64,000 nt of DNA. Source: Gibbula magus. Its lineage: Eukaryota; Mollusca; Gastropoda; Trochida; Trochidae. The notes under the pieces were generated by a model, which ran no database searches, was not told where the DNA came from, and saw only the letters and a list, made by a program, of their open reading frames with translations. Within the stretch, counting starts at the first letter, position 1, and every line of letters starts with the position of its first letter. Location of the stretch: positions 29,090,368 to 29,154,367 of the forward strand of contig OW388292.1 of NCBI GenBank assembly GCA_936450465.1, in the 5' to 3' direction. A program made the position numbers and the translations under genes. Below are positions 1-23,410 of the stretch, one piece after another.

Positions 1-354
1 GGAAGAAATTGCACACACTGTTCACAGCCACAATTGGTGTAGAGATATTTAGGTTATGATGGAAGAACCGAGTGGAAGAAATTGCACACACTGTTCACAG
101 CCACAATTGGTGTAGAGATATTTAGGTTATGATGGAAGAACTGAGTGGAAGAAATTGCACACACTGTTCACAGCCACAATTGGTGTAGAGATATTTAGGT
201 TATGATGGAAGAACTGAGTGGAAGAAATTGCACACACTGTTCACAGCCACAATTGGTGTAGAGATATTTAGGTTATGATGGAAGAACTGAGTGGAAGAAA
301 TTGCACACACTGTTCACAGCCACAATTGGTGTAGAGATATTTAGGTTATGGTGC
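1..354. repeat. 73-bp tandem repeat (minisatellite), truncated by window edge
   Basis: The unit begins GGAAGAAATTGCACACACTG and restarts at about 1, 74, 147, 220 and 293, a constant 73-bp period. Copies are nearly identical (one CCGAGT versus CTGAGT difference), so the array is young or homogenised. It ends near 350 and probably continues to the left of the window. Confidence 0.95.
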
Positions 355-2437
355 AGTGTTACACAAGATGCATCACAACTATATTAAGTTTTTCTTCAAG
401 TTGATGGCTTTCTACTGCATTTGTCCACCTGCATGGTCAAGTTTTCATAACTTTTGAATTTGGTGTACTAGATTCAGTTTCGTTACATCCATACAAAAGT
501 TGAAGATTTCATTGAACAAGTCCTACAGTTTTCAAATAAGGCTCTGGAAACTTATTTCAGATGGACACGATAGAACACTTTACACCCATAATTACCTGCT
601 CATGTCAGCATACATATCCGTCCATAGGTATCGTCAAGAGCATATCTCCCATGGACGGAAGGACCAATTTGGTGAGGTGAGTTGGGGTTTAACGCCCCTT
701 TCAAGAGTATTTCACTTATATCGCGGCTGCTAGTATTATAGCAGGGAGAAAGCCCGCAATGCCATGTGGCTATGCATTGTGTGAAACCTGCGAGCATCGA
801 CTGGAAAGGACCCATTTGATTGAGGCAAAACCCAAAATATTTTCACAATAACAAACCCATTTTCATCAGTCAAAATTTATTTTGAATATTGGATTCATAA
901 ATTATGTGAACTGTTAATGCAAAAAATGGTACATCATTGAACATGAAAAACTGTCAAGTTGTAGAAACTCGTATAAAGGTAAAGTCATAACAGCAGATTT
1001 TAAACAACCAACTTTGTTCACTGAATATAACATTTGGATATATACACAATGAGTTTTTAAACATGATCTTACACGCAACATCTTTACACTGATGTTAATA
1101 AGAACACAAATTTTGGCTATAGAATTAATTATCAATTATGTACATATTTGCAATACTGATAATTAGTCAATAAATAGCATAATTTTTCTATAAATTATTT
1201 GGCGATAACAACCATATTTCAAATCATTTTGGCTAAAATTGTTAAATTCAAATGTCTGCAGTTTTTCTAACACACATGAAAAGTCAGTTAAATTCATAAT
1301 TTTCTATAAAAAACCCAACTGAAATCAAGTGTAATAGTGGTATTTCATACCACAACCTCTACAGTTAATGAAGCTAATTCCCATGATTTTATAACTGGTA
1401 TTATGCAAATTTGCGAAACTTGACACTATTCAAACATGTATAATCACATCATTATGGTAGGGAAGTTGAGACCAGATAAAATGAACAACTTGTTCTCACT
1501 ATTGCTTGGGGGAAAACAAAGAAGGGGAAGGACTCTTTTCATTTTGGTAAAAGCCTAAATTTTTTATTACTTCGTATTGACGAAAAATCATTAGCTAAGA
1601 AAGTCCAAAATTTACTCAACCATACTTTGGAAGTTATTGTGAAAATGAAAAAGATTGGGTTGGACTGTAATCTAGGACAGGTGTAATGAGATACAAGCTG
1701 TCTTTTATATGGTCTAACAATACTACGAAAGACGAGTGCTCGGATTAGTTTTGACAGTGCTGACAATCTGTTTGGTGACATGACTTCTTGGTGCTGGCCT
1801 TACATTTTGAAGCTCTCTTTAGGATTACCATATGACTTGTGCCTATCTTAGAGCCTTCAAAATATAGGGCTTGATGCAAGTGGATGATCAAATACTTCTA
1901 TGAGATGAAATATTAACAATGAGTTTTCAATGAAATGGTTTCTCCTTCGATAAATGTACACAAGACAACCCTTTTCTTTACACAATTTATATCCTGATTT
2001 GAAAATCAGCTTTTACAATAATTTCAAAATAAAAGTTACTTTTCTTCTTGTCTGTGACCAGTAACTCTCCAATTGAAAATATATCATTATTATAGTATAA
2101 ACTTAAAATCAACAAATTATTCAAAAGTAAATCTGCCCTGTAACCTTTTTTTCAGAGGATTTCTAAACTTTCAAATACATAAAACACATTATGCATATTT
2201 GATGAATGTAACATCCCAAATAGTAACAAGAATGAACATGAGTTCTCTCCCTTGAAGATGAAATTCAGGGAGGATTTCAAAAGTAAGTTCTATTGCCAAT
2301 TCAATACAAAGGTCAAAGCTGCCATTAGATTGCTTTCCTCACACAGTTCTGTGAATGTAAGTGCTCTTCAGCGATTGCAACACACGGGTGGGCATCCGCA
2401 GATGTGTAAGGACGTCATGATTTGATGGTAACTGGCT
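355..2437. other. 3' flank / probable 3' UTR region of the KDM4 gene
   Basis: No convincing gene. On the minus strand this lies directly downstream of the KDM4 stop codon. A minus-strand AATAAA at 1563-1568 (TTTATT on plus) could end a 3' UTR of about 870 nt. The short open frames here lack coding character. Confidence 0.5.
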
Positions 2438-14666
<12,229 letters not shown>

Positions 14667-16159
14667 CTTGCCATCAACCCTTGGACTTCCTGCAAACAGA
14701 TAGGGAGTCAAAGGAAAGGTTAGATGAAAAATGACAAATTAAAGTAAAAATAACCTCCCATGTTACGTATTTAGTTATAGTTCATTCTTCACACACTTAA
14801 TACAGCATAGTAGTAAAGAGTTGTTTGAAATCATTGCGTATGGTATTTTGGATTTTGCAATAACCATTTGTCATTTCATCAGTCATTCTTTGGTTTATGC
14901 TAAGGGTGTATAACATTGTAGTAGACAAATCAGGCTCGCTCCTTTGAAAAAGATTTTTCTTTGAGGCCTGAAAATATTTTACCTTTTTTTTTTAACTTAA
15001 AAACACTAATAACAGCTATAAAGTTGTTACATTTACAACACTGATTTACTAACTTTAGTGTAGTATCCACTTAGTTCAGAACTAAGAGACAGCTAAAATG
15101 CATGGGATTAAGGTTCCAAGTTTGAAACCTATGGTAGAAAATGTACTTAAGATCAATATAAAACAGCTGAAAAATTAGATCTACCATCTCATTCATTTCA
15201 TGAATTATTACAAAGATGAAACATCAACTTACATTTGTGCAGAAACAATATTTTGAATTTACATTTTGACAACTGGTTAAAAAAAGACAGACATAAACAT
15301 CTCCAAACTATTGATATCAATAACCTATATTTACCATGTTAACTGAGGCAAAAATATATTAATGCTTGTCAAACATTTTTAGTTATTTAGAGGTCAAAGC
15401 TTTCTGACAATACTTTATCTTATATAAGACACTGTAATAAATGGGTTTTTTTAAAACCGAAATATATATTCCCCTACTTAAATTACATCATTATTAGTAT
15501 CCGTTTGCTTTGTAAAAAGATGTCACCATTGAGTCTAAAGAGTGTCATGTGATGTTGATAGTTGTGTAGTAAATAGTAGTAGTGGAAAGTAGTCCCTTCG
15601 AGGGGTGAAATCCATTATGACCCATTTCCCAAGCATGCAGCAGATGTTTAAACGTTCACCGTTCTCAAATAATGATGACATTCACTCATTACAATACACA
15701 TGGTTGTTATATGCCCACTCTAGACCTTTTGGTAGAAATATTTCTGTAACATTCCTTAAATCTTTGAGTTAAGACAGCACTCATCAACTTCCGTCTCCGA
15801 ATAACAAAATGGCGTCAAGTGCCGACAAGATGATGTTGACTTTTCCTAGTACACAAACATAAAACTTATCAAAACTAAAGAAGATCAAACCAGATCCATT
15901 ATTGCATTACGTTCATGAGTCTACTCTCTATTAGATAAGTACATCGATCAAAGTAAACGGACACGATAAAGTGTGATTTCACAAAATTTCAAAGCATTAT
16001 CTCAGCTGAAAAGTCGATAGATGGATGACAGCGAAACGACAGGCTAACGATTATCTCTGCAGGCGAGTGTACAAGGAGTCTAAAGTGACCAACAACATTG
16101 CAAATTTGAACTGCAGACATCGAATTTAGAAAGGGCAATTATAAAATTCTTTAACATAC

Positions 16160-16260
16160 CTTAATTACTTCAAAATTTGAGACTTTCTTAGACACTTTGT
16201 TGTCTACGTGCAGTTTGCATGTTTTGACCGCAACCTGTGGTTCTCAAGATGTCATTCCGC
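16160..16260 (-). other. Candidate non-coding first exon / promoter of KDM4
   Basis: The first coding exon begins with a clear acceptor at 14690, so at least one upstream non-coding exon is required. The best minus-strand donor seen upstream is AATTAAG then GTATGT, with the exon ending at 16160. The 5' limit is unknown; 16260 is a guess. An alternative start region is near 15810, where AAAATGGCG resembles a YY1 core-promoter site. Confidence 0.3.
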
Positions 16261-17871
16261 GCAGGAAATAGTTCCTCAAGTTATTTCGATTGTTGCATTA
16301 ATAACAATGAGACACAACTCAACTTCATAATCAAATTATTTTATGAAGTGTACTTTATACTTTAATGATCTTTTCATTGGAGATAAGGAGAATATTGAGA
16401 GCGTATTAATTTTTATTGAAAACCCATTCGCATATCATTAGGTCTCAGTTAATGTTATAGTCTGTTTCAAATAATACTGCAGTGTTCTCTCACAATAAGA
16501 CAAGAAGGGTATTTATTATGAATATTGGTCAAACATAGCTTATACTGATTAAAAAGATAACTAAAAACTCATACGAAATTCATACGTTAATGAATTTATT
16601 ATATATCTTCGACAAATGATTTAATTTTAGATTACAAACTTGGACATCTTTTCTTACCTAAGTAGGTCAACAGCATTTAGCTTAATTTTTGATAAATTTG
16701 TTAATTGCAAAGGCATTACATTTAATTTTTACTTCTCTGTAGATTTTCTACTGCTTAGAAAACCCCATTATGCAACTATGTCATCCAACATCCATTTGAA
16801 AAGTACATATTAAACATATTTCTACTAGGTTTTTACTTCAACTGATGCATTATGGGATAGGGGATTTCCAAACTACATGACGCTTGCTGACTCTTGTGAT
16901 ATATTCATAAATTGTCTAGGCCAATTATCTAACAATTCCGCTAGTCTTAATATGTTCTATTTTTTAAAAATGTGTTAGATAACATCAGTCCTGTCTACAA
17001 TGAAAAGATAATTACTGTCTGATAATTTATATCGATTGAATCCTTTCAGATTTAGTTTTAGCCTAACCGGAGAGTTATGTCCCCTGATGCTCGTGATAAA
17101 CCTTGTTTTGTCTCATGTTTGTGCAAATGCATCCGAGGTAGCCATGTTCATGTTTGTTTTCTTTATTTAAAAGAACAACGTATCTTTTTAAAAAGCAATT
17201 TGTTACAATCCCACTTAATTCAGGCATTATAAACCAATCGAAAAGGTTAATAGTCCTCACGGAAATGGAAATAAAATGGGTTTTTTTTGTGGCATTTAGT
17301 ATCAAATACTCGAGTTCCTACATATATTGAAATACATGTATTGAATTTATTTATTGAATCGTATTATCAAAGAGAATATATAAACATGTTATAAACGGTT
17401 TACTGGTTCAGGTAGAAATAACTAATAAAAAAAAAGCATATTAATATATAACGTCTCAATCAGCAATGCGTGACACGAGCAGCGTTCAGTATGATTATTC
17501 TCGAGGCTGACAGCTTGTCAAATGTACAGTCACTATATGACACCTATGACGAATTTTGCTCTTTTCAAGATCTATTAATTTGCTGACTATTCATAGCGAC
17601 ATATGAGGTAATATCTGCGAAGACAATCAAGGGATCGCGAATACAGATATCCAGGGGCATGATGCCTAACATTAAGTTTCCTATACATTATACATGGCAC
17701 GAACGTCTCCCTGAGAGTTTTTAAAAGGAAAACGTTAACACGCATGATTATATTTAGCCCATGTACTAACGCCATAAGGTATATGGTATACGTTATGTAT
17801 GTACCTCAACACCCCATGGCCCCTCGATTTGTATTCGAGAGCCGGGTTATATTCGAGGAAATACGATTGTA
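16261..17871. other. Intergenic region between divergent genes
   Basis: AT-rich sequence between the KDM4 5' end (minus) and the intronless gene at 18010 (plus). I see no gene or clear repeat. Short open frames at 17075-17305 and 17587-17775 lack support. Confidence 0.5.
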
Positions 17872-17927
17872 TGACGTCACATCAACCGGTGACGTCATAA
17901 AACAATACTCGTACTACCATGACGTCA
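17872..17927 (+). promoter_or_regulatory. Cluster of three perfect CRE sites (TGACGTCA)
   Basis: TGACGTCA occurs at 17872-17879, 17890-17897 and 17920-17927, that is 83-138 bp upstream of the ATG at 18010. TGACGTCA is the established full CREB/ATF bZIP site. No ATG lies between the last site and 18010, so a start site in this gap would give a short uORF-free leader. Confidence 0.75.
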
Positions 17928-18009
17928 TTTTTTCGTTTGGAAATACTATCCACTTCTCTAGCGGTGTGATAGCGTTTTTGGCACACCAATTGAAGTATTA
18001 AAGTGAGAG

Positions 18010-20943
18010 ATGGAGACACGTAGCAAAAGCAGAAACAAAACTGTAGAACGCCGCAAGACTGACGAAATTGAAGTGATTGGAAAGTCAAATACGAAAAATG
18101 GTGCACAGGGCGTTGACCAAAACAAGGCCGACAATGGAACCGGAAGTCACGAGGTAAGCTGCCCCGTTGCAAAGAAGCATTGTAATTGTTCGTATGGAAT
18201 TCGAGTTACAAGAAGATCGGTAAACCCGCAAAACCCCTGTGCAACTCTTACCAACGGTGCCAATCACAATGAAGAAAAGGACGTGGGTTCATTCAAGAAT
18301 ATATCGTATTCTAGCGAGAGAAACTCAACAAAAACTTTGTCCATGGAAAACAAAGAACCAACTGTCGGCCTATATGTCACTGTAAGTAAGCCTGTTAATG
18401 GTCATCAGCACAACAGTTTCGAATCGGATCATACGTACGCAAATAAGAACGTAACTCATATCACCGATGAAAAATGGAACGATATGATGAAAAGATTGGA
18501 TTTGTCACAATCTCTGTTAGCAAAACGTTTGACATTACCAACATATGAGGCCTCCAGTCAAGAAACCCAGTTTGTTGAAGATGCAGTTCTATTACCTGAA
18601 CATAACACATTTTCGGGAGAGAAGAGTTCAAAAGGGATGTTAAAATGTACGTGTAGCATATCAGAAGGACAGGATGTGTCCCATAAATCATCATACCGAA
18701 CAGCAGAGTCTAGTGACGTTCAAACCGACGAGTCTCAATATCATTCAAGAAAAAATCCTCATTCGAAAAGTGTTTCTGACGAATCTCAGAATCAGTCTAG
18801 GGAAGGCACTACTTCTATGATAAAATCGGACAATTCATCATTATTGCTGAAGGAAGAGAAACAGAATGAAGAGGTGTCTCAACCACAGATTGGTGAATAT
18901 TGTATTGATAGCATTGATAACAAACAGTTGGACAAAACCGAAAACGGTGATAGAAATAAAGACAACAAATACGAAAAGGTGAATGATAAAAATGATGACA
19001 GTGAACACGAAGACAAAAACATTGACAATGACAAAGAACAACACGAAAACAAAATCCCCGACAGAGAACAATACGAAGTAAAAGAGACAATCATAAATAT
19101 TGATAATGATCGATGTGACAAAGAGAAAGACAAAGACCAATACGACACACACGGACATCATTACAACAAGCAACGAAACATTGGTAAAAGTGTGAAAAGT
19201 GAGTTCATATCTGCTGATTATAGCTACGTCCCGGAACATTTGAACATACAGCCTGGTGATGCTTGCTCAGAAAATAAAGCTAGTTTCATAAAAGAATACT
19301 GTGACACAATAATACGAAACAGCCAAAAGATCCTCGCGGGGAAGGAAGAATCATCTGAACAACCATCGTCATTCAAGGAACTTGTTACACCAACTTCTTC
19401 ACCGTTCTCTGCAGTTGCTCCGGATGAACCTCCTCTAACTGATTTCAGAAGTGATTTGTGTGATAGTGGATCTGAAACAGAGCATGCACTTCCAAATGTG
19501 TTGCATGTCCGTTTAAAAGGCGACCAGTCACTTACTCGCCTTTCACAGGTAGCAAATCAAACAGTAAACATTCACGAGAACGACACATTTGATTATCTTT
19601 TCGCTGAAGGTTCAAACGGGCACGAATTTAATACTGATTTTGCTGCCCAAAGTGTCCAAAACTCTGAAGATAAGAATGACGTATCTTCGCAAAATGATGA
19701 CGTATCTAAAGTTGAGAGAGAACTTTCTTTTCAAAATGACGATACCTCTGAACTTACGAATGAACCATCTGACCAAGAAGAAATATATGAAGATTTGTGG
19801 TCTGCAGTCGAGGAAAATTTAGCTAGCAACTCCTATGAACATTTGGACGATCTTGAAGATGTATGTGAATGGCGGTCTGAGTTGGATAGCATATTGCAAG
19901 GTAACAGAGTCAATCACTGGAGAGCAGAGGAGTTGGAGGCCTTTGACGCGGTTGATCCCTCACTGATACTGAATGTTGTTCCACTACCCTCGGCATACCA
20001 GGCCCAATTTCACCAGAATAACGCTCAAGCACAGTGCAATGTCAATCAGGGTTCGGGTGAATTGCACATTCATTTAGGCGGCGGAGACTCATTGAACGTC
20101 AATTTCAGAACACATTCGTACGAGCAGCCCATTCATCCAAACTTTAACCATGTCAGTCTCGACTCCAGCGGATCCTCTTGCCCTCTGAGTGATCATTGTT
20201 CATCTACTTTGAGTTGCAGTGGCGACAATTGCTACGATTCGGAATTGGAGGAATCTTTGAGTTTGAGTTGTTTGTATGATTCATTCGACACTTCAGACGA
20301 AAGTGACAGCTCCGAAGACGAACTTTGTCTTTTCACCCCAAAGAAATTGTCTCCCCTGATGAAAGTATTGGCAACTCCTGCTCGCGCTAAACTTTCCACT
20401 TCCGGTATTGCAACAGACGACTTCCTGTTTCCTGAGAATGATCTACCTAGTTCCTGTCTGGACGATAAACTCCAGCAAGAATGGACAATATGTACCTTAT
20501 TTGATGTTGATGACATATTTCCGTATCAGAATATGTCTAAGGATGTGTATTCCGATTATTCTCTCAACTCAAAGCCAAAAGCATACGACCATTCATTTTT
20601 TATGGTAGAAAGACGCCAAATGCTTCACCAAGGCTATCACAGTGCCCGGAAAGCCAGTCCAACTCTAGAGTCAACCTATAGAAGATTCCGACATGCATCT
20701 GTTCCTGGCACTTCCTCCCCAACCAACACAAGAGTTTCCAGAGCCTTGTTCTTTCAGGACTCGTCGCCTAGCAACACAAGGAGCATTAGCCCGTACTGTG
20801 GGGGGACATGGAGGAAGCAATTTGATTTTGAGATGCAAACTTCGGACTCGGAAGACTTGGCAGATTTGTCCGTTGAGGACACAGTCGACTTCTTCATGAA
20901 CATGTCCTCTCCTATGAAACCTCGAGATGATGATGGAGAATGA
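18010..20943 (+). CDS. Intronless 977-aa acidic, Ser-rich protein of unknown function
   Basis: This is the longest uninterrupted non-repeat frame after the KDM4 giant exon, and clearly coding given its length in AT-rich DNA. The family is not recognised. The N-terminus is basic (METRSKSRNKTVERRK) and could hold a nuclear signal. Residues about 315-380 are almost all Asp/Asn/Lys/Glu (for example NDKNDDSEHEDKNIDND). A better structured central part contains EDLWSAVEENLAS, CEWRSELDSILQG and a glycine turn HIHLGGGDSLNVNF. The C-terminal 250 residues are rich in Ser and acidic clusters (DSFDTSDESDSSEDEL) with SP sites and an end rich in Asp/Phe. No signal peptide or membrane span is visible. Together with three CREs, the lack of introns suggests a rapidly induced nuclear or regulatory protein, but that is inference. 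An RVxF phosphatase-1 motif, which would suggest a PPP1R15-like role, was looked for and not found. Confidence 0.9.
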   Translation: METRSKSRNKTVERRKTDEIEVIGKSNTKNGAQGVDQNKADNGTGSHEVSCPVAKKHCNCSYGIRVTRRSVNPQNPCATLTNGANHNEEKDVGSFKNISYSSERNSTKTLSMENKEPTVGLYVTVSKPVNGHQHNSFESDHTYANKNVTHITDEKWNDMMKRLDLSQSLLAKRLTLPTYEASSQETQFVEDAVLLPEHNTFSGEKSSKGMLKCTCSISEGQDVSHKSSYRTAESSDVQTDESQYHSRKNPHSKSVSDESQNQSREGTTSMIKSDNSSLLLKEEKQNEEVSQPQIGEYCIDSIDNKQLDKTENGDRNKDNKYEKVNDKNDDSEHEDKNIDNDKEQHENKIPDREQYEVKETIINIDNDRCDKEKDKDQYDTHGHHYNKQRNIGKSVKSEFISADYSYVPEHLNIQPGDACSENKASFIKEYCDTIIRNSQKILAGKEESSEQPSSFKELVTPTSSPFSAVAPDEPPLTDFRSDLCDSGSETEHALPNVLHVRLKGDQSLTRLSQVANQTVNIHENDTFDYLFAEGSNGHEFNTDFAAQSVQNSEDKNDVSSQNDDVSKVERELSFQNDDTSELTNEPSDQEEIYEDLWSAVEENLASNSYEHLDDLEDVCEWRSELDSILQGNRVNHWRAEELEAFDAVDPSLILNVVPLPSAYQAQFHQNNAQAQCNVNQGSGELHIHLGGGDSLNVNFRTHSYEQPIHPNFNHVSLDSSGSSCPLSDHCSSTLSCSGDNCYDSELEESLSLSCLYDSFDTSDESDSSEDELCLFTPKKLSPLMKVLATPARAKLSTSGIATDDFLFPENDLPSSCLDDKLQQEWTICTLFDVDDIFPYQNMSKDVYSDYSLNSKPKAYDHSFFMVERRQMLHQGYHSARKASPTLESTYRRFRHASVPGTSSPTNTRVSRALFFQDSSPSNTRSISPYCGGTWRKQFDFEMQTSDSEDLADLSVEDTVDFFMNMSSPMKPRDDDGE

Positions 20944-21079
20944 TAGGTCTATATTGAATTTGTTCAAATCTTTAATCAATGGTTAAAGGAACTTTCGATA
21001 CGCAGGTCTATTTGACCTCAGTTTATCAAATAGCTCTTTACATTTAGGAAGATAAGAACGGTTTTGAGATAAGAATCGA

Positions 21080-21085
21080 AATAAA
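21080..21085 (+). terminator. Poly(A) signal AATAAA
   Basis: AATAAA lies 137 nt beyond the TGA of the intronless gene and is the first one downstream on the same strand. Confidence 0.55.
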
Positions 21086-22311
21086 GTAATAATACCTCAT
21101 CTGCAAAGGTGTTTAGAAGCATTCGTAAAATCCTTTTATTTTAGCATGTTTTGGTAAATCGATTAGAAAGGCAATACAGACGATTTGGTAGATTAAATAT
21201 AAGCCATGAAAGTGTCTTGACCTATAATCATATATAGTCGATATGATATTAGGGAAACGTATATTTTTAATAGAGGATTATCATTAATCAAAAGTCTGTT
21301 GTCCATGTGTAGTATGTACACGTCCAGCTTTTGAAATTTGGAAAACTATCTAAAAGATAAGATTTTCTTTGTCTATTCTATTTTTCTTTATTTTTCTTTA
21401 TTTTAATTGTTCATGATTCATTTTTCTTTTTCATTGGTTTTTGCGGGAATGAAGACATTTGACACAAATTGTCACAATTGTAAATATTTTTAATTGTAGT
21501 ATAGACCTGCACATCGACATTATTCAATGTATGAATGTATGTACGGACATGTAACCCAGACAAGAACATTCAGTAATTATATGTTTACCAACGAGTTTAA
21601 ACGTATTAAGATATATAGATAGCATTGAGCTTTGCACTGTTCTGCAATACAACACCACATGCATGTGCTATGACTATTCGTTCAAAGTCCGTCTTTCTGC
21701 GGTGTATACTGCAGCATCCCGAAGTTTGTTCACCTACTTGTGTATTTTGGTGAAAATATTACGTAATTTGGGATGTCCTTGAAGCATCGTATCAACGTGA
21801 AAACTACATCGAGAATTTTGCGTTTTCGCTTAACAAGAAAATAATGTATTAAAGAGCTAGAGATAAATATACTGTGTTTGAAAACCAACAGCATTTATTA
21901 AACGGAATTAGTAAAGCTCTAAATCTAATTGAAAGTCGAACGCAAAGCGTGAGGATTTAAATGGATAATTTAGTGCAGTAATTCCTTATTTAACACATAG
22001 GATATAGGATGATAAATTGTTACTGCATGTAATGTAATTGTATTTACATTACATTGAACGTCTAATCTATTCACATGATATTTGCAGTAAGATAAACGAC
22101 TAAGTGAACAGACTTACGGGATGCAACTGTATAACCTTATAGCGTTTCAGTAGAGGCACATACACATACACAAGATGTCCATTCATATGTTGTCGTTTCT
22201 TGTAGATGTGTATAATTATCGTGATATTACATGTCTGTTGTTTTACACTCGTTTATAACATACGTACGTAAGACCGAGCAAAATAAAGTTTACTGCTAAA
22301 TAGAGAATCTC
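21086..22311. other. Intergenic AT-rich region with a dispersed-repeat fragment
   Basis: No gene seen. About 21720-21830 (GAAGTTTGTTCACCTAC onward) resembles 51585-51615. Its part with GTATCAACGTGAAAACT is the reverse complement of sequence near 48158-48200. It is therefore a piece of a dispersed repeat. Confidence 0.5.
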
Positions 22312-22317
22312 ACCCAA

Positions 22318-22436
22318 GTGTCTTCTGGTATCAAATATATCACCACGAGTTGATAAAAGTTACAAATATCCGAGGCTTGCCGAGGAAATTTTGACTTTTA
22401 TCAACGAGTGGTGATATATTTGATATCAGAAGACAC
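22318..22436. mobile_element. Long inverted repeat (about 43-bp arms)
   Basis: The left arm starts GTGTCTTCTGGTATCAAATA and runs to about 22360. The right arm, about 22393-22436, ends TTTGATATCAGAAGACAC. The spacer contains CCGAGGCTTGCCGAGG. Probably a foldback or MITE-type element. Confidence 0.7.
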
Positions 22437-22544
22437 GAGGATAAGATTTTATTTATCATTCAAAATCATTCTTCAACAATTATTAGCCGAAGAGTAACAT
22501 ATCTGAACACAAAACTGCCATTTTGCTTCTTCAGCAGTGATCTC

Positions 22545-22755
22545 AGTGAGGTCATAGCACTGTGACGTCATAAGCATTATGACATCATAGCATTGTAATG
22601 TCATCACCATTGTGACGTCATAGCATTGTCAGCAGTGTTCTCAGTGATGTCAAAGCTTTGTGATGTCATTAACTGATGATGTAATAGGATTATGACAATT
22701 TGATTGTAGCGATATCTACAATGTAGATATCGCTTGATCTCATACAAGCGATATC
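22545..22755. repeat. Repetitive TGACGTCA/TGATGTCA tract followed by a GATATC hairpin
   Basis: Imperfect short units around TGACGTCAT/TGACATCAT/TAATGTCAT repeat from about 22545 to 22690, with exact TGACGTCA at 22563-22570 and 22613-22620. A hairpin AGCGATATCTAC...GTAGATATCGCT at 22709-22734 follows. It is probably part of the same mobile element as the adjacent inverted repeat. Confidence 0.6.
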
Positions 22756-23410
22756 TACTGTGGCAGCCAGTTTTGGATGATAATATGTTTTATCCATTGA
22801 TATCCACATGCATACAAACGACGTGGTTATATGTGATCAACTATTTATATTGCAAAAACATTTAACACTTATATATATCCTGGGCAATTAGAAGAAAACT
22901 CCGTGAAACGAAAAGTCTGAATTGATAGTTAATCTTATAAAATACAAATGCAAGATATTAATTTCTGGGTTCCCTCTCTCCTTAACCTACCATGATTAAT
23001 CATTTCCCTCCTGTAAGCCAAAAGGTACATGCATCTTATCTTATTACCGACGAGGGCAATCATATCGGGGTCATATTCGTCATATGATACCCTAGGCAAA
23101 ATATTACTTTACCATGGCGACCTCATGAACGATGTCATGACGACATGTTTCGTCCACGACGTTGCGTTCTAAATATCGGTACCTCTCTCACTCTTGATTA
23201 TAGGCAATAGTTAGGCACTGTTGCCATTAACACATACAGTACGAGATGAACACTCATATATATATATATCCTTTATGTTTATTAAAAATATAACTCCGAT
23301 ATTTTTTTATATTTTTTATATATATTTGTGTGCATGTAATGTATATGAGAGTATGGACCTAAAAATGATCCGTTCATTTGGAAAATACGAGAGTCATTGA
23401 TGGACATTTT
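22756..23410. other. AT-rich intergenic stretch
   Basis: No gene, RNA or clear repeat seen beyond a short (TA)n run near 23255-23270. Confidence 0.4.

Noticed and set aside
15810..15860. Plus-strand ATGGCGTCAAGTGCC frame that looks like a gene start
   Set aside because: The frame closes within about 20 codons with no clear donor; the AAAATGGCG is better read as a possible YY1 site.
17744..18001. 85-codon frame ending 8 nt before the 977-aa gene start, a possible uORF
   Set aside because: The CRE cluster lies inside it, so transcription most likely starts downstream. No ATG remains between the last CRE and 18010.
18841..19239. 132-codon minus-strand hydrophobic frame
   Set aside because: It is antisense to the Asp/Asn/Lys-rich part of the 977-aa gene; reversed GAC/AAC/AAA codons give Val/Phe-rich frames.
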